DNA of 21,476 bases from Flavobacteriales bacterium UBA979. GTDB lineage: Bacteria; Bacteroidota; Bacteroidia; Flavobacteriales_D; Sanyastnellaceae. Location: positions 1-21,476 of the forward strand of contig DBBR01000035.1 in assembly GCA_002292325.1 (NCBI GenBank). The letters are read 5' to 3'. The position numbers were made by a program, and so were the translations under genes. Below are positions 10,328 to 18,469 of the stretch, piece by piece. Each line of letters opens with the position of its first letter. Positions within the stretch are counted from its first letter, which is position 1. Below the pieces are notes generated by a model. It saw nothing but the letters and a program-made list of their open reading frames with translations. It was not told the DNA's origin and ran no database searches.

Positions 10328-11416
10328 ATGAATATCATTTATACAGCACGCATGAAAAAAGCTTTGGGCCTTCCCGCGGTGATTTTAGTTTTGGCTTTAG
10401 CCAGTTGCGGATCATCCGATATGGAAGATGCAGGGTCGTCAGAATCTGGATCAGAGGCCAACGGGGTAAACCTCTTCAAGGTCGGTGTTTTGAGCATCGC
10501 GCCGCAGCCATTTACGCACAGGTTTTCAGTCCAAGGCAATGTCGAGACAGACCAAAACGCCTTATTGACGACTGAATTTGGAGGGGCCATCGAGGAGGTC
10601 ATGGTTCGTGAGGGTCAGCAGGTGGCGGAAGGAACAGCTTTGGTTCGTGTCAACACGGATGTCCTGAAACGCTCGGCGTCAGAATTGCAAACGCAGTTGG
10701 AATTGGCTCAGGCAGTTTTTGATCGACAAAGTCGATTGTGGGAGCAAAACATTGGATCGGAAATTGACTTTTTACAAGCGAAAACTCAACTGGAATCGTT
10801 GCAGCGTTCACTGCAAACATTGGAAGAACAAATGGAAATGGCCGTGATGCGCGCGCCATTTGCGGGTGTGGTGGACCGATGCTTGGCTAAGACTGGAGAA
10901 TTTGCAGTTCCTGGGGCACCACTGGTTCGGATTGTTGACCTCCGGGACATGTATGTCCGAGCGAGCGTGAGTGATCACTATGCCGGGAAGGTGTCCAAAG
11001 GCATGCAAGCAGAAGTCATTGTGAGCGGCGTGGATTCCATTCGCACCCAAGTGGGTCGGGTCGGACAATTCATCAACCCCTCGAATCGGACACTTGAGAT
11101 TTCCTTGCCGCTTCCAAGGGGCAACAAATTCCTACCCAACATGTATGCGAGTGTTTGGCTGCAAGATCTTGGCTTGGACAGCGCGATGGTTTTGCCAAGC
11201 GCATTGGTTCAGCAGGATATCAACGGCGATGAATTTGTTTTCGTAGCAGAAGGTCAAAGCGCTGTGCGGACGGTTCGCAAAAAACTGATTGTCTCGGGTG
11301 TGGGCTCGGGCGACAACCTGCTGATCACGTCCGGCCTGTCGTTTGGTGATGATGTGATTCATCGCGGAGCTAACCGCGTTGTGGAAGGGCAAGAGGTAAA
11401 CCTTATTACGGACTGA
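10328..11416 (+). CDS. RND efflux periplasmic adaptor lipoprotein (membrane fusion protein)
   Basis: The product has 362 residues from ATG 10328; an in-frame GTG at 10292 overlaps the tolC stop, and another ATG at 10352 is also possible. The signal peptide ends in a lipobox, LALASC, so the mature protein should be lipidated at Cys27 and anchored in the membrane. Next come a barrel-sandwich (lipoyl-like) half, GGAIEEVMVREGQQVAEGTAL, and an alpha-helical hairpin from about residue 110 to 170 rich in Gln, Glu and Leu. The second lipoyl half is APFAGVVDRCLAKTGEFAVPG, followed by beta-barrel and membrane-proximal domains. This is the HlyD/AcrA adaptor plan, linking the RND pump to the TolC-like channel. 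The gap to the RND gene is only 4 bp. Confidence 0.92.
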   Translation: MNIIYTARMKKALGLPAVILVLALASCGSSDMEDAGSSESGSEANGVNLFKVGVLSIAPQPFTHRFSVQGNVETDQNALLTTEFGGAIEEVMVREGQQVAEGTALVRVNTDVLKRSASELQTQLELAQAVFDRQSRLWEQNIGSEIDFLQAKTQLESLQRSLQTLEEQMEMAVMRAPFAGVVDRCLAKTGEFAVPGAPLVRIVDLRDMYVRASVSDHYAGKVSKGMQAEVIVSGVDSIRTQVGRVGQFINPSNRTLEISLPLPRGNKFLPNMYASVWLQDLGLDSAMVLPSALVQQDINGDEFVFVAEGQSAVRTVRKKLIVSGVGSGDNLLITSGLSFGDDVIHRGANRVVEGQEVNLITD

Positions 11417-11420
11417 TTCG

Positions 11421-14400
11421 ATGGACCAACCTCAAGACCAAAAGGCCCGTGAGTTCGGATTGAGCTCATGGAGCGTGAGCAACGCCACTACGGTATTTGT
11501 GCTCGTCGCCATCATCATTGTTTCGGGGCTTTACAGCTACCTGACCGTTCCAAAGGAGAGTTTTCCAGAGGTCGTAATCCCCGAGGTTTTCATAGGAACC
11601 CCCTATCCGGGAAATAGCCCTTCCAACATAGAAAAGCTGGTTACACGTCCACTCGAAAAGGAAATCAATACGATTACCGGTGTGGATGAAATCACGTCAA
11701 CTTCCATTCAGGGCTACAGCGCCATCGATGTGAAGTTCGAATTTGATGTGACATCCGATGAAGCATTGCGCAAGGTCAAGGATGCTGTGGACCGCGCAAA
11801 GGCAGATCCGGATTTTCCGGATGATTTGCCTGCGGATCCGGACGTTTTTGCCTTGAATTTTTCGGAGTTGCTTCCGGTGATGAATGTCAATTTATCGGGG
11901 GAGTATAGCTTGGATGAACTCAAGCGGTATGCCGAAGCGTTGGAGGAAGAAATTGAAGAGCTGCCTGAAATTTCCAAAGTGGATATTCGAGGAGTCATGG
12001 ACAAGGAAGTGGAAGTGGTCGTAGACTACCTGCGAGCGGAGGCGATGCAGGTGAGCTTTAATGACATTTCAGGTGCAATTGCTCAAGAAAACATCACCAT
12101 TTCGGGAGGGGATTTATTGGTGGATAATTTCCGCCGTTCCGTTCAAGTTGTCGGAGATTTTGAGACGACGGAGGACATTGAAAACGTCATCATCAAGAGT
12201 GAAAACAACGCTCCAGTCTACTTGAGGGATGTCGCAAGCGTTCATTTTGTTGAGCAAGAAAAAACCAGCTATGCTCGTGAGTACTTGCAACCGGTGGTTT
12301 CGCTGGACATCATCAAGCGCGCGGGTGAAAACCTCATTGCGGCATCAAATGGTATCAACGGCATCATCGCCGATGCCCAAGCAGATTTTTTACCAGAGAA
12401 TCTCAACGTTTCGATCACGAATGATCAATCGGATCAGACCCGAACGCAAGTAGACGAGCTGCAGAATTCGATCATCTTCGGAGTGCTTTTGGTGATTGGA
12501 GTCTTGCTGTTCTTTCTCGGACTGCGCAATGCCTTGTTTGTGGGCGTGGCGATTCCGTTGTCGATGTTTATGAGCTTCATGATTTTGAGTGCATTGGGCA
12601 TTACGTTCAATGTGATGGTTCTTTTTTCCTTGGTGCTGGCATTGGGGATGTTGGTGGACAATGGAATTGTCGTAGTCGAAAATATTTACCGCTTGATGGA
12701 CGAAGGAAAATCATCCATTCAGGCGGCGAAACAAGGAGTAGGAGAGGTGGCCTGGCCCATCATTGCCTCAACAGCCACCACGTTGGCGGCGTTTTTGCCA
12801 TTGGCAATTTGGCCAGGACTCATCGGGGAGTTCATGAAATACTTGCCGATCACCCTGATGATTGTCTTGAGTTCATCTTTGTTCGTTGCATTGGTGATTA
12901 ATCCCGTTTTGACAGCGGCGTTCATGCGCGTAGGGGAGGACGGTGTCAGCAAAAAACGGGCGCATCGGTTGACACTTTCATTGATTGTTTTTGGCGGAAT
13001 ATTCTTGGCCTTGGGCGTAACGGCGTTTGGTAACATCTTGCTCATTTCGGGTTTGTTGACCATCACAAATGCGTACGTCTTGAACCCAGGAACACGCTTG
13101 TTTCAAAACCGATTCTTGCCTCGTTTGGAGGAGGGGTATGATCGCTTTCTGCGATACGCCTTGGCGGGTCGACGTCCGTGGGTCTTTTTCTTTGGTACAG
13201 CGAGTTTGATGGTTGTGGCATTTGTATTGCTTGGCGCGTTTCCACCGAAGGTTGAGTTCTTTCCCAGCAACGAGCCTCAATACCTGAACATTTTCATCAC
13301 AAAGCCCATTGGAACGGATATTGAAGAGACCAACCGTGTGACACGGGAGATTGAATCCATGGTCTTGGATGTGATGAACGAAGAACGCTTTCAACGCCCC
13401 AATCCGGAGACCGGAGAAATGGAGGCATACATTGCCAATTCGATCATTGGTCAAGTGGGCAATGGCACCAGCGATCCACAGGAGGGGCCTTCATTGGGCA
13501 ACACCCCGCACAAAGCGCGTATAGCGGTCAATTTTGTGAAGTTTCAAGAGCGCCGGGGTCAATCAACGCGGGATGTGCTGCGTTCCGTCCGTGAACGGTT
13601 ATCGGCGTATCCAGATGCTGAGATCATTGTGGCCAAAAACTCAGATGGCCCTCCGCAAGGCCCTCCGATCAACATCGAAATTCGCGGAGACAATTATGAC
13701 GACGTCTTGATCACGGCTAATTCGATGCGTCAGTATTTGCGGGAGTTGAATTTCGAGGGGGTGGAAGAATTGAAAATTGACGTGGATAAGCGAAAGCCAG
13801 AACTTCCGATTACGATTGATCGGGAAAAGGCACGCCGGTATGGATTGTCCACTCAAAACATTGGTTACACCATTCGAACGGCTCTTTTTGGACGAGAAGT
13901 CAGCACGTTCAAGGATGGAGAGGACGATTATCCAATCAATGTGCGATTTGAAGAATCTGCGCGAAACAACGTGGATGCTTTGATGAATCAGAAAGTCATT
14001 TTCAGAAGTGCCTCGGATGGACAAATCAAGGAAGTGCCTATTTCGGCCGTAGCCACCGCAGACCGAAGTACCACGTTTAGCAGCGTGAAGCGAAAAGATT
14101 TGGACCGGTTGATTACGTTGAGTTCAAATGTTTTGGAAGGAGCCAATGCGAATGAAATCGTGCTGCAGATGCAAGAATCCTTGCAGGGTTTTCAAGCACC
14201 ACGCGGTGTGGAATTCGCCTTCACAGGCCAACAAGAAGAACAGGCCAAGGAGCTTGCTTTTTTATCTCAGGCGCTCTTGCTCGCGCTCTTTTTGATTATC
14301 CTCATCATCGTGGCTCAGTTCAATTCCATTACCACACCGTTCATTATTGGCTTCAGTGTGTTCTTCAGCCTCATTGGTGTTTTGCTGGGCTTGGTGATTT

Positions 14401-14864
14401 TCCAAATGGATTTTGTGATCATCATGACCATGATTGGGATCATTTCTCTCGCCGGTGTGGTTGTTAATAATGCCATTGTTTTAATTGACTATACGGATTT
14501 GATACGGCAGAGGAAACGAAGGGAGTTGGGGGAGGATGATCATCTGCCTTTTTCTGAAGTGGTTGAATCCATCGTGCAAGGAGGTCGGACGAGATTGCGT
14601 CCGGTTTTATTGACCGCGATCACCACCATTCTGGGCTTGCTGCCTTTGGCCATCGGACTGAATATTGATTTTGTTTCCTTGGTGACCGAGTACGACCCCC
14701 GTATTTACATTGGCGGAGACAACAACGTATTCTGGAAACCCATGAGTTGGGCCATCATCTACGGGCTCACTTTTGCGACGTTCCTCACGTTGATCATTGT
14801 TCCTGTCATGTACTGGTGGATCAACCGCATGCAGTACAAGTACTTCCTGAAGAAGTCCGTCTAA
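11421..14864 (+). CDS. RND-family efflux pump, inner-membrane permease (AcrB/HAE-1 like)
   Basis: The 1147-residue product has the duplicated RND plan. The first helix is at about 23-42, followed by a large periplasmic loop beginning VPKESFPEVVIPEVFIGTPY. Helices 2-6 span about 350-510, with an additional hydrophobic stretch to about 550. The second periplasmic loop covers about 620-950, and helices 8-12 lie near the C-terminus. The TM4 motif GMLVDNGIVVVENI (409-422) contains the conserved Asp413 of the proton relay; AcrB has two adjacent Asp here, whereas this protein has Asp-Asn. The C-terminal part has GVVVNNAIVLIDYTD, RLRPVLLTAITTILGLLPLA and YGLTFATFLTLIIVPVMYW. It pumps substrates by proton antiport with its adaptor and channel partners. 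The substrate class is unknown; the motifs fit the hydrophobe/amphiphile branch better than heavy-metal CzcA. Its stop codon overlaps that of the convergent murF-alr gene. Confidence 0.95.
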   Translation: MDQPQDQKAREFGLSSWSVSNATTVFVLVAIIIVSGLYSYLTVPKESFPEVVIPEVFIGTPYPGNSPSNIEKLVTRPLEKEINTITGVDEITSTSIQGYSAIDVKFEFDVTSDEALRKVKDAVDRAKADPDFPDDLPADPDVFALNFSELLPVMNVNLSGEYSLDELKRYAEALEEEIEELPEISKVDIRGVMDKEVEVVVDYLRAEAMQVSFNDISGAIAQENITISGGDLLVDNFRRSVQVVGDFETTEDIENVIIKSENNAPVYLRDVASVHFVEQEKTSYAREYLQPVVSLDIIKRAGENLIAASNGINGIIADAQADFLPENLNVSITNDQSDQTRTQVDELQNSIIFGVLLVIGVLLFFLGLRNALFVGVAIPLSMFMSFMILSALGITFNVMVLFSLVLALGMLVDNGIVVVENIYRLMDEGKSSIQAAKQGVGEVAWPIIASTATTLAAFLPLAIWPGLIGEFMKYLPITLMIVLSSSLFVALVINPVLTAAFMRVGEDGVSKKRAHRLTLSLIVFGGIFLALGVTAFGNILLISGLLTITNAYVLNPGTRLFQNRFLPRLEEGYDRFLRYALAGRRPWVFFFGTASLMVVAFVLLGAFPPKVEFFPSNEPQYLNIFITKPIGTDIEETNRVTREIESMVLDVMNEERFQRPNPETGEMEAYIANSIIGQVGNGTSDPQEGPSLGNTPHKARIAVNFVKFQERRGQSTRDVLRSVRERLSAYPDAEIIVAKNSDGPPQGPPINIEIRGDNYDDVLITANSMRQYLRELNFEGVEELKIDVDKRKPELPITIDREKARRYGLSTQNIGYTIRTALFGREVSTFKDGEDDYPINVRFEESARNNVDALMNQKVIFRSASDGQIKEVPISAVATADRSTTFSSVKRKDLDRLITLSSNVLEGANANEIVLQMQESLQGFQAPRGVEFAFTGQQEEQAKELAFLSQALLLALFLIILIIVAQFNSITTPFIIGFSVFFSLIGVLLGLVIFQMDFVIIMTMIGIISLAGVVVNNAIVLIDYTDLIRQRKRRELGEDDHLPFSEVVESIVQGGRTRLRPVLLTAITTILGLLPLAIGLNIDFVSLVTEYDPRIYIGGDNNVFWKPMSWAIIYGLTFATFLTLIIVPVMYWWINRMQYKYFLKKSV

Positions 14865-17344
14865 TTGCCGTGTTGCTCTCTTGAAACGCGACTTGGGATG
14901 CGCGTAAGGATTTCATATGGGATGGTCTGAGCGGCCGCAGCAAAGGATTCAATTCGTTGCTTCAATCCGAAGATCTCCACCGCATCACCGACCACGGCTT
15001 TTGGGATGGTCGTCACGTCGACCATGACCATGTCCATGCAGACTTTGCCCACAACAGGAACGAGTGTTTCATGAATGACAACGGAGCCTGCACCGTTGGA
15101 CAGGTTGCGTGGAAATCCATCCGCGTACCCGACCGGCAGGGTCGCCAAAATCCGATCTTGATTGGAGGCATCTTCCAGCCCATATCCAACGCCTTCGTTT
15201 GCGGGGACCTTGTGCAACGACGAGATGACAGTTTCAAACCGCACAACGGGATGCAGTTCGATGGAATCAACTGAATCGGGCTGGACGCCCATCAATCCGA
15301 TTCCTACACGAACATAATCTCCGGCTGCTTCTGGAAACCGCAGCAGGCCGGCGGTGTTGAGGATGTGCGAGCGGAGGTCGGGTTGATGTGATTGAAGCAC
15401 ATTGAACACACCTTGGAATGCGTTGAGTTGGGCGCGTGTGCGGTCATCTTGGTCGGGGTGATCTGCACTAGCGAGGTGGCTAAAAACGGTTTTCACACGG
15501 GTGGCCGAATGATCTAAGATGCTGATCATAGTTGTGGTTTGAGAGGGCGTAAACCCGAGTCGGTGCATGCCACTGTCGATTTTAAGGTGGATGGGCCAGG
15601 GTGTTTTTTTGCCAGAATGATTAAGGGCCTCACACAATGCATCAAATTGTTGGGTGGTATGAATGGTGGGTTCTAGCCGGTAATCAATCAGCGTTGTAAG
15701 CGTGGACACAGTGGGATTGAGAACCAGGATGCGTAGCGTGATGCCTTGTTTGCGCAATGCGATTCCTTCTTCCGTGCAAGCGACAGCGACCATCGGAATT
15801 CGATGAAATTCGAAGACCCGGGCTAACGCAGTGGCATTGGTTCCATAACCGGAGGCTTTGATCACCGCAATGAGATCAGCGGGGGTTTTGCAATGACTCC
15901 GAACATGGGTTCGGAGGGTGCGCAAGTTGTTTGTGAGTGCTTCTAAATCAACAACGAGTCGTGTTGCATTGCCCGTTTCACTCAGTTGAGAAACGATGCG
16001 TTCAAAACGTTCGACGCGCGGCCCTTTGACGAGCACGTGGGCTCCATCTAAAGCGCGTGGATCGGCAGACAGCGCCTCCAAGACTTCCGTTGTTTCATCA
16101 AAAAACCTCCAATTTGGCCGAAGTTCAAGGGGCTTCCAGGCACTTCCAACCGCCCAAACAAGATCGGTGTTGGCGGCATCAACCAATTGATTTAAGCGCT
16201 CCGCATCTCCCGCTAACATTCCGGGAATTGGCCCGATGATGGCGGCCTTTTTGGCTGGTTCGGGAATGCGATTTAAATCGAGCAACGCCAGTTGAAGCGC
16301 ATCCCAGTCATTGGTATAGGCGTCGGAGAGCAGCCAGAGGCCGTCGGCTTTCCGAATGCGTTGCATCCGGTGGTCGAGGTTTTGAAAGTCGAGGAGCGAT
16401 TGACCGATTGCAACGGGATTCATGCCCCAGACCAAAGCCGTGAGTGCTGCGGTCATCGCGTTGCGAAAACCGATTTCATCCGTGAATGGAATCGACCAGA
16501 TGAATCGTTTGTTGTCCCAGTTGGCCTCAATTGTGCGCCCATTGAGATGGATGAAACTCGAGACACAAAGTGCGTGATGTGCTTCAGGTCCCCATGAATA
16601 CACCTTCACTCCTTTTTGCTCTAACGCAACGCGGGCTTCGTTGAATCCGTCAGGAATTACGACCCACTGACAATTACCAAAAAGCAAAAGTTTTTCCGAC
16701 CACAACTCGGCTGTAGTAGGGAAGTTTTCGGCATGGGCATTGCCCAAGTGAGTCAGGACCCCGAAGTTCGGACGAATGCAGTGCGCCAGTCGCTCCATCT
16801 CACCGGGCTCTGAAATTCCTGCCTCAATGACGGCCCATTCATGCTGGGGCTGCAGCGCACCCAATGCCAAAGGAACACCGACCTGACTGTTGAAGCTGCG
16901 GGGGCTTCCATACGCATCGACGTGTTTAGAAAAGAGCTGAATCAACCATTCTTTGACGGTGGTTTTTCCGTTGCTCCCCGCAATAGCAATGATAGACGTG
17001 TCACACGCATCGCGCCAATGCCGCGCGAGGCTTTGCCACGTAGCCACGGGGTCGGGGGAATAAACCACATCCGCATTTGTCCATTTTGGCACCGGAGTAC
17101 CCTTCAATACAATGAAATACCGCGCCCCTTCGGCATAGGCTTCATTTAAATAATCATGCCCGTCGTGCCAAAGGCCTGTGATGGCGACAAAAGCCCTTGC
17201 GGCAGCCGGGTCGTAAGCAAATTGCCGGGAGTCTTGTGTGATGAAGAGCGGCTGGCTCGGTTCCATCGCCTCTGCGCCCTCGATCGTCGAATGATCAAGG
17301 GTTACAAGTCCTTGCAACCAAGATTTCCAGGCGCCGACCGTCAT
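14861..17344 (-). CDS. murF-alr: Bifunctional MurF (UDP-MurNAc-tripeptide:D-Ala-D-Ala ligase)-alanine racemase fusion
   Basis: The 827-residue product combines two peptidoglycan-precursor enzymes. Residues ~1-455 are a MurF ligase: the ATP loop is GSNGKTT (123-129), and RSFNSQVGVPLALG, EWAVIEAGISEPGEM and LTHLGNAHAENF are typical Mur-ligase motifs. Residues ~462-827 are an alanine racemase: the PLP lysine is in AVIKASGYGTN (Lys496), LKIDSGMHRLGF is at 587-598, VRVGIGLMG at 678-686, the likely catalytic Tyr721 is in GVGYGLED, and GYADGFPRNLSNG and KVCMDMVMVDVT follow. This fusion is a known Bacteroidota arrangement and would couple L/D-Ala interconversion with D-Ala-D-Ala addition. The racemase motif AxGYG departs from the ADAYG of stand-alone enzymes. 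It overlaps the tdk stop by 4 bp (ATGA), so the two are probably co-translated. Confidence 0.95.
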   Translation of the reverse strand: MTVGAWKSWLQGLVTLDHSTIEGAEAMEPSQPLFITQDSRQFAYDPAAARAFVAITGLWHDGHDYLNEAYAEGARYFIVLKGTPVPKWTNADVVYSPDPVATWQSLARHWRDACDTSIIAIAGSNGKTTVKEWLIQLFSKHVDAYGSPRSFNSQVGVPLALGALQPQHEWAVIEAGISEPGEMERLAHCIRPNFGVLTHLGNAHAENFPTTAELWSEKLLLFGNCQWVVIPDGFNEARVALEQKGVKVYSWGPEAHHALCVSSFIHLNGRTIEANWDNKRFIWSIPFTDEIGFRNAMTAALTALVWGMNPVAIGQSLLDFQNLDHRMQRIRKADGLWLLSDAYTNDWDALQLALLDLNRIPEPAKKAAIIGPIPGMLAGDAERLNQLVDAANTDLVWAVGSAWKPLELRPNWRFFDETTEVLEALSADPRALDGAHVLVKGPRVERFERIVSQLSETGNATRLVVDLEALTNNLRTLRTHVRSHCKTPADLIAVIKASGYGTNATALARVFEFHRIPMVAVACTEEGIALRKQGITLRILVLNPTVSTLTTLIDYRLEPTIHTTQQFDALCEALNHSGKKTPWPIHLKIDSGMHRLGFTPSQTTTMISILDHSATRVKTVFSHLASADHPDQDDRTRAQLNAFQGVFNVLQSHQPDLRSHILNTAGLLRFPEAAGDYVRVGIGLMGVQPDSVDSIELHPVVRFETVISSLHKVPANEGVGYGLEDASNQDRILATLPVGYADGFPRNLSNGAGSVVIHETLVPVVGKVCMDMVMVDVTTIPKAVVGDAVEIFGLKQRIESFAAAAQTIPYEILTRIPSRVSREQHGN

Positions 17345-17970
17345 GAGGCGGAAGGTTCTTCCCCTTGATTTGCTTTTCGCGCTTCGACAAACGCCTGTCG
17401 TGTGAGGGGAATGTATCGATCCTTCTCACCGATTTCGACCGTGCTATCTCCTCCGGCAATGCGGTGCGAAAAGTGAGCGGGTCGGCCGGTCTCCATGCAA
17501 ACGGCGTGCAATTTCGTTACCTCTTCCGCCAAAGCCAACAACTCCGGCATGCACCCAAAAGGAATGCCTTTGAAATCCAAATCCAATCCCGCCGCGATGA
17601 CTCGAATGCCTCGGTCTGCAAGGTGCGCGCAAGTGCGCGGTAAATCCGCGTCGAAAAACTGAGCTTCGTCAATTGCGACAACTGTAATGGGTTTTGCTTG
17701 CGCTTTGAGGTAATCGAGCATCGCCCGGCTGGAGTCGACTGTTACACTCGGCAATGCGTTGGCATCGTGCGAAGTCACTTGGTCCTTGTTGTACCGGGTG
17801 TCCTTGGCGGGTTTGAAGATTACAGTAGGCTGGTGAGCAATTTGCGCCCTGCGGACGCGCCGCAAAAGTTCTTCTGTCTTTCCGGAAAACATGGGACCGC
17901 AGACGACCTCAATTCGTCCTTCGCCGAGGCCGGTGTGTTGGAGTGGAGAATGTTCTTCGTGCGGAACCAT
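17341..17970 (-). CDS. tdk: Thymidine kinase (type II)
   Basis: The product has 209 residues from ATG 17970 (MVPHEEHSPLQH); a TTG four codons upstream is in frame but less likely. It would phosphorylate thymidine to dTMP in pyrimidine salvage. Motifs are the P-loop GPMFSGKTEELLRR (about residues 25-38), AIDEAQFF with the catalytic Glu (near 100), and the C-terminal AVCMETGRPAHFSHRI followed by GEKDRYIPLTRQAF. In E. coli-like and human TK1 enzymes the last region carries four zinc-binding Cys; here only the Cys of AVC remains, so the zinc site appears lost. The final residues are a short polar tail. It is the first gene of a pair with murF-alr, overlapping it by 4 bp, and is divergent from the lipoprotein gene. 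Confidence 0.93.
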   Translation of the reverse strand: MVPHEEHSPLQHTGLGEGRIEVVCGPMFSGKTEELLRRVRRAQIAHQPTVIFKPAKDTRYNKDQVTSHDANALPSVTVDSSRAMLDYLKAQAKPITVVAIDEAQFFDADLPRTCAHLADRGIRVIAAGLDLDFKGIPFGCMPELLALAEEVTKLHAVCMETGRPAHFSHRIAGGDSTVEIGEKDRYIPLTRQAFVEARKANQGEEPSAS

Positions 17971-17986
17971 GAGTTTGGTCAATTGA

Positions 17987-18018
17987 TTGGGTTCGAAATT
18001 AATTCAGTCCCTACTTTG
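17987..18018 (+). promoter_or_regulatory. Candidate promoter for the lipoprotein/DUF2490 gene pair
   Basis: TACTTTG at 18012-18018 resembles the Bacteroidota -7 box with one base missing in the variable part. A TTGG -33 element at 17987-17990 precedes it by 21 bp. The start codon is 41 bp downstream. The divergent tdk gene has only a weak candidate (TAATTTCG on the minus strand). Confidence 0.35.
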
Positions 18019-18059
18019 CAGACGCAAGAAGTGGAAGCATTTTTAAAAAGAACGGATTC

Positions 18060-18464
18060 ATGTCAAAATTAGCCTTGATTGTGTTAGCCAGTGTCGTCAT
18101 CGTTGGATGCACGCGAACGGCTGGAGAAGGTGGGGTTGCCGTGGCAACAGGTGCGGTGGAAGTTGAGCAACGTGTGGTCATTACCAATCCTGCCGGTGCG
18201 GTGGTTGCCGCCGCCGCCGATGAGGATGTTTTTATCATTTATGGAGATCGCGTGGGCCCCGATGACCGGGTCCGAACCAATTTTGATGGTGAATTCGCAT
18301 TTTATGGTCTTCGACCGGGTGATTACACGGTCTATGTGTACAGTGAAGATACCATGCCGTTGTTCAACAATGCTCCAGACATCTCCATTGTCCAAACCTT
18401 TACCATCGATAAAGGTCAGGAAGAAATTGACTTGGGAACGATGCGCATTTACAAAGACATCTAA
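18060..18464 (+). CDS. Small lipoprotein with a carboxypeptidase-regulatory/transthyretin-like beta-sandwich
   Basis: The 134-residue product has a short signal peptide with a lipobox, VIVGC, lipidation site Cys17. The mature part is acidic, with a stretch FIIYGDRVGPDDRVRTNFD and then GEFAFYGLRPGDYTVYVYS. The motif of an aspartate turn, GEF.F.GL.PG.YTVYVY is the signature of prealbumin-like or carboxypeptidase-regulatory beta-sandwich domains, often found in Bacteroidota envelope proteins. No enzyme motif is visible. The stop is 5 bp from the start of the DUF2490/lamin-tail gene, so the two are almost certainly one operon and may act together at the outer membrane. Confidence 0.8.
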   Translation: MSKLALIVLASVVIVGCTRTAGEGGVAVATGAVEVEQRVVITNPAGAVVAAAADEDVFIIYGDRVGPDDRVRTNFDGEFAFYGLRPGDYTVYVYSEDTMPLFNNAPDISIVQTFTIDKGQEEIDLGTMRIYKDI

Positions 18465-18469
18465 AAGGG

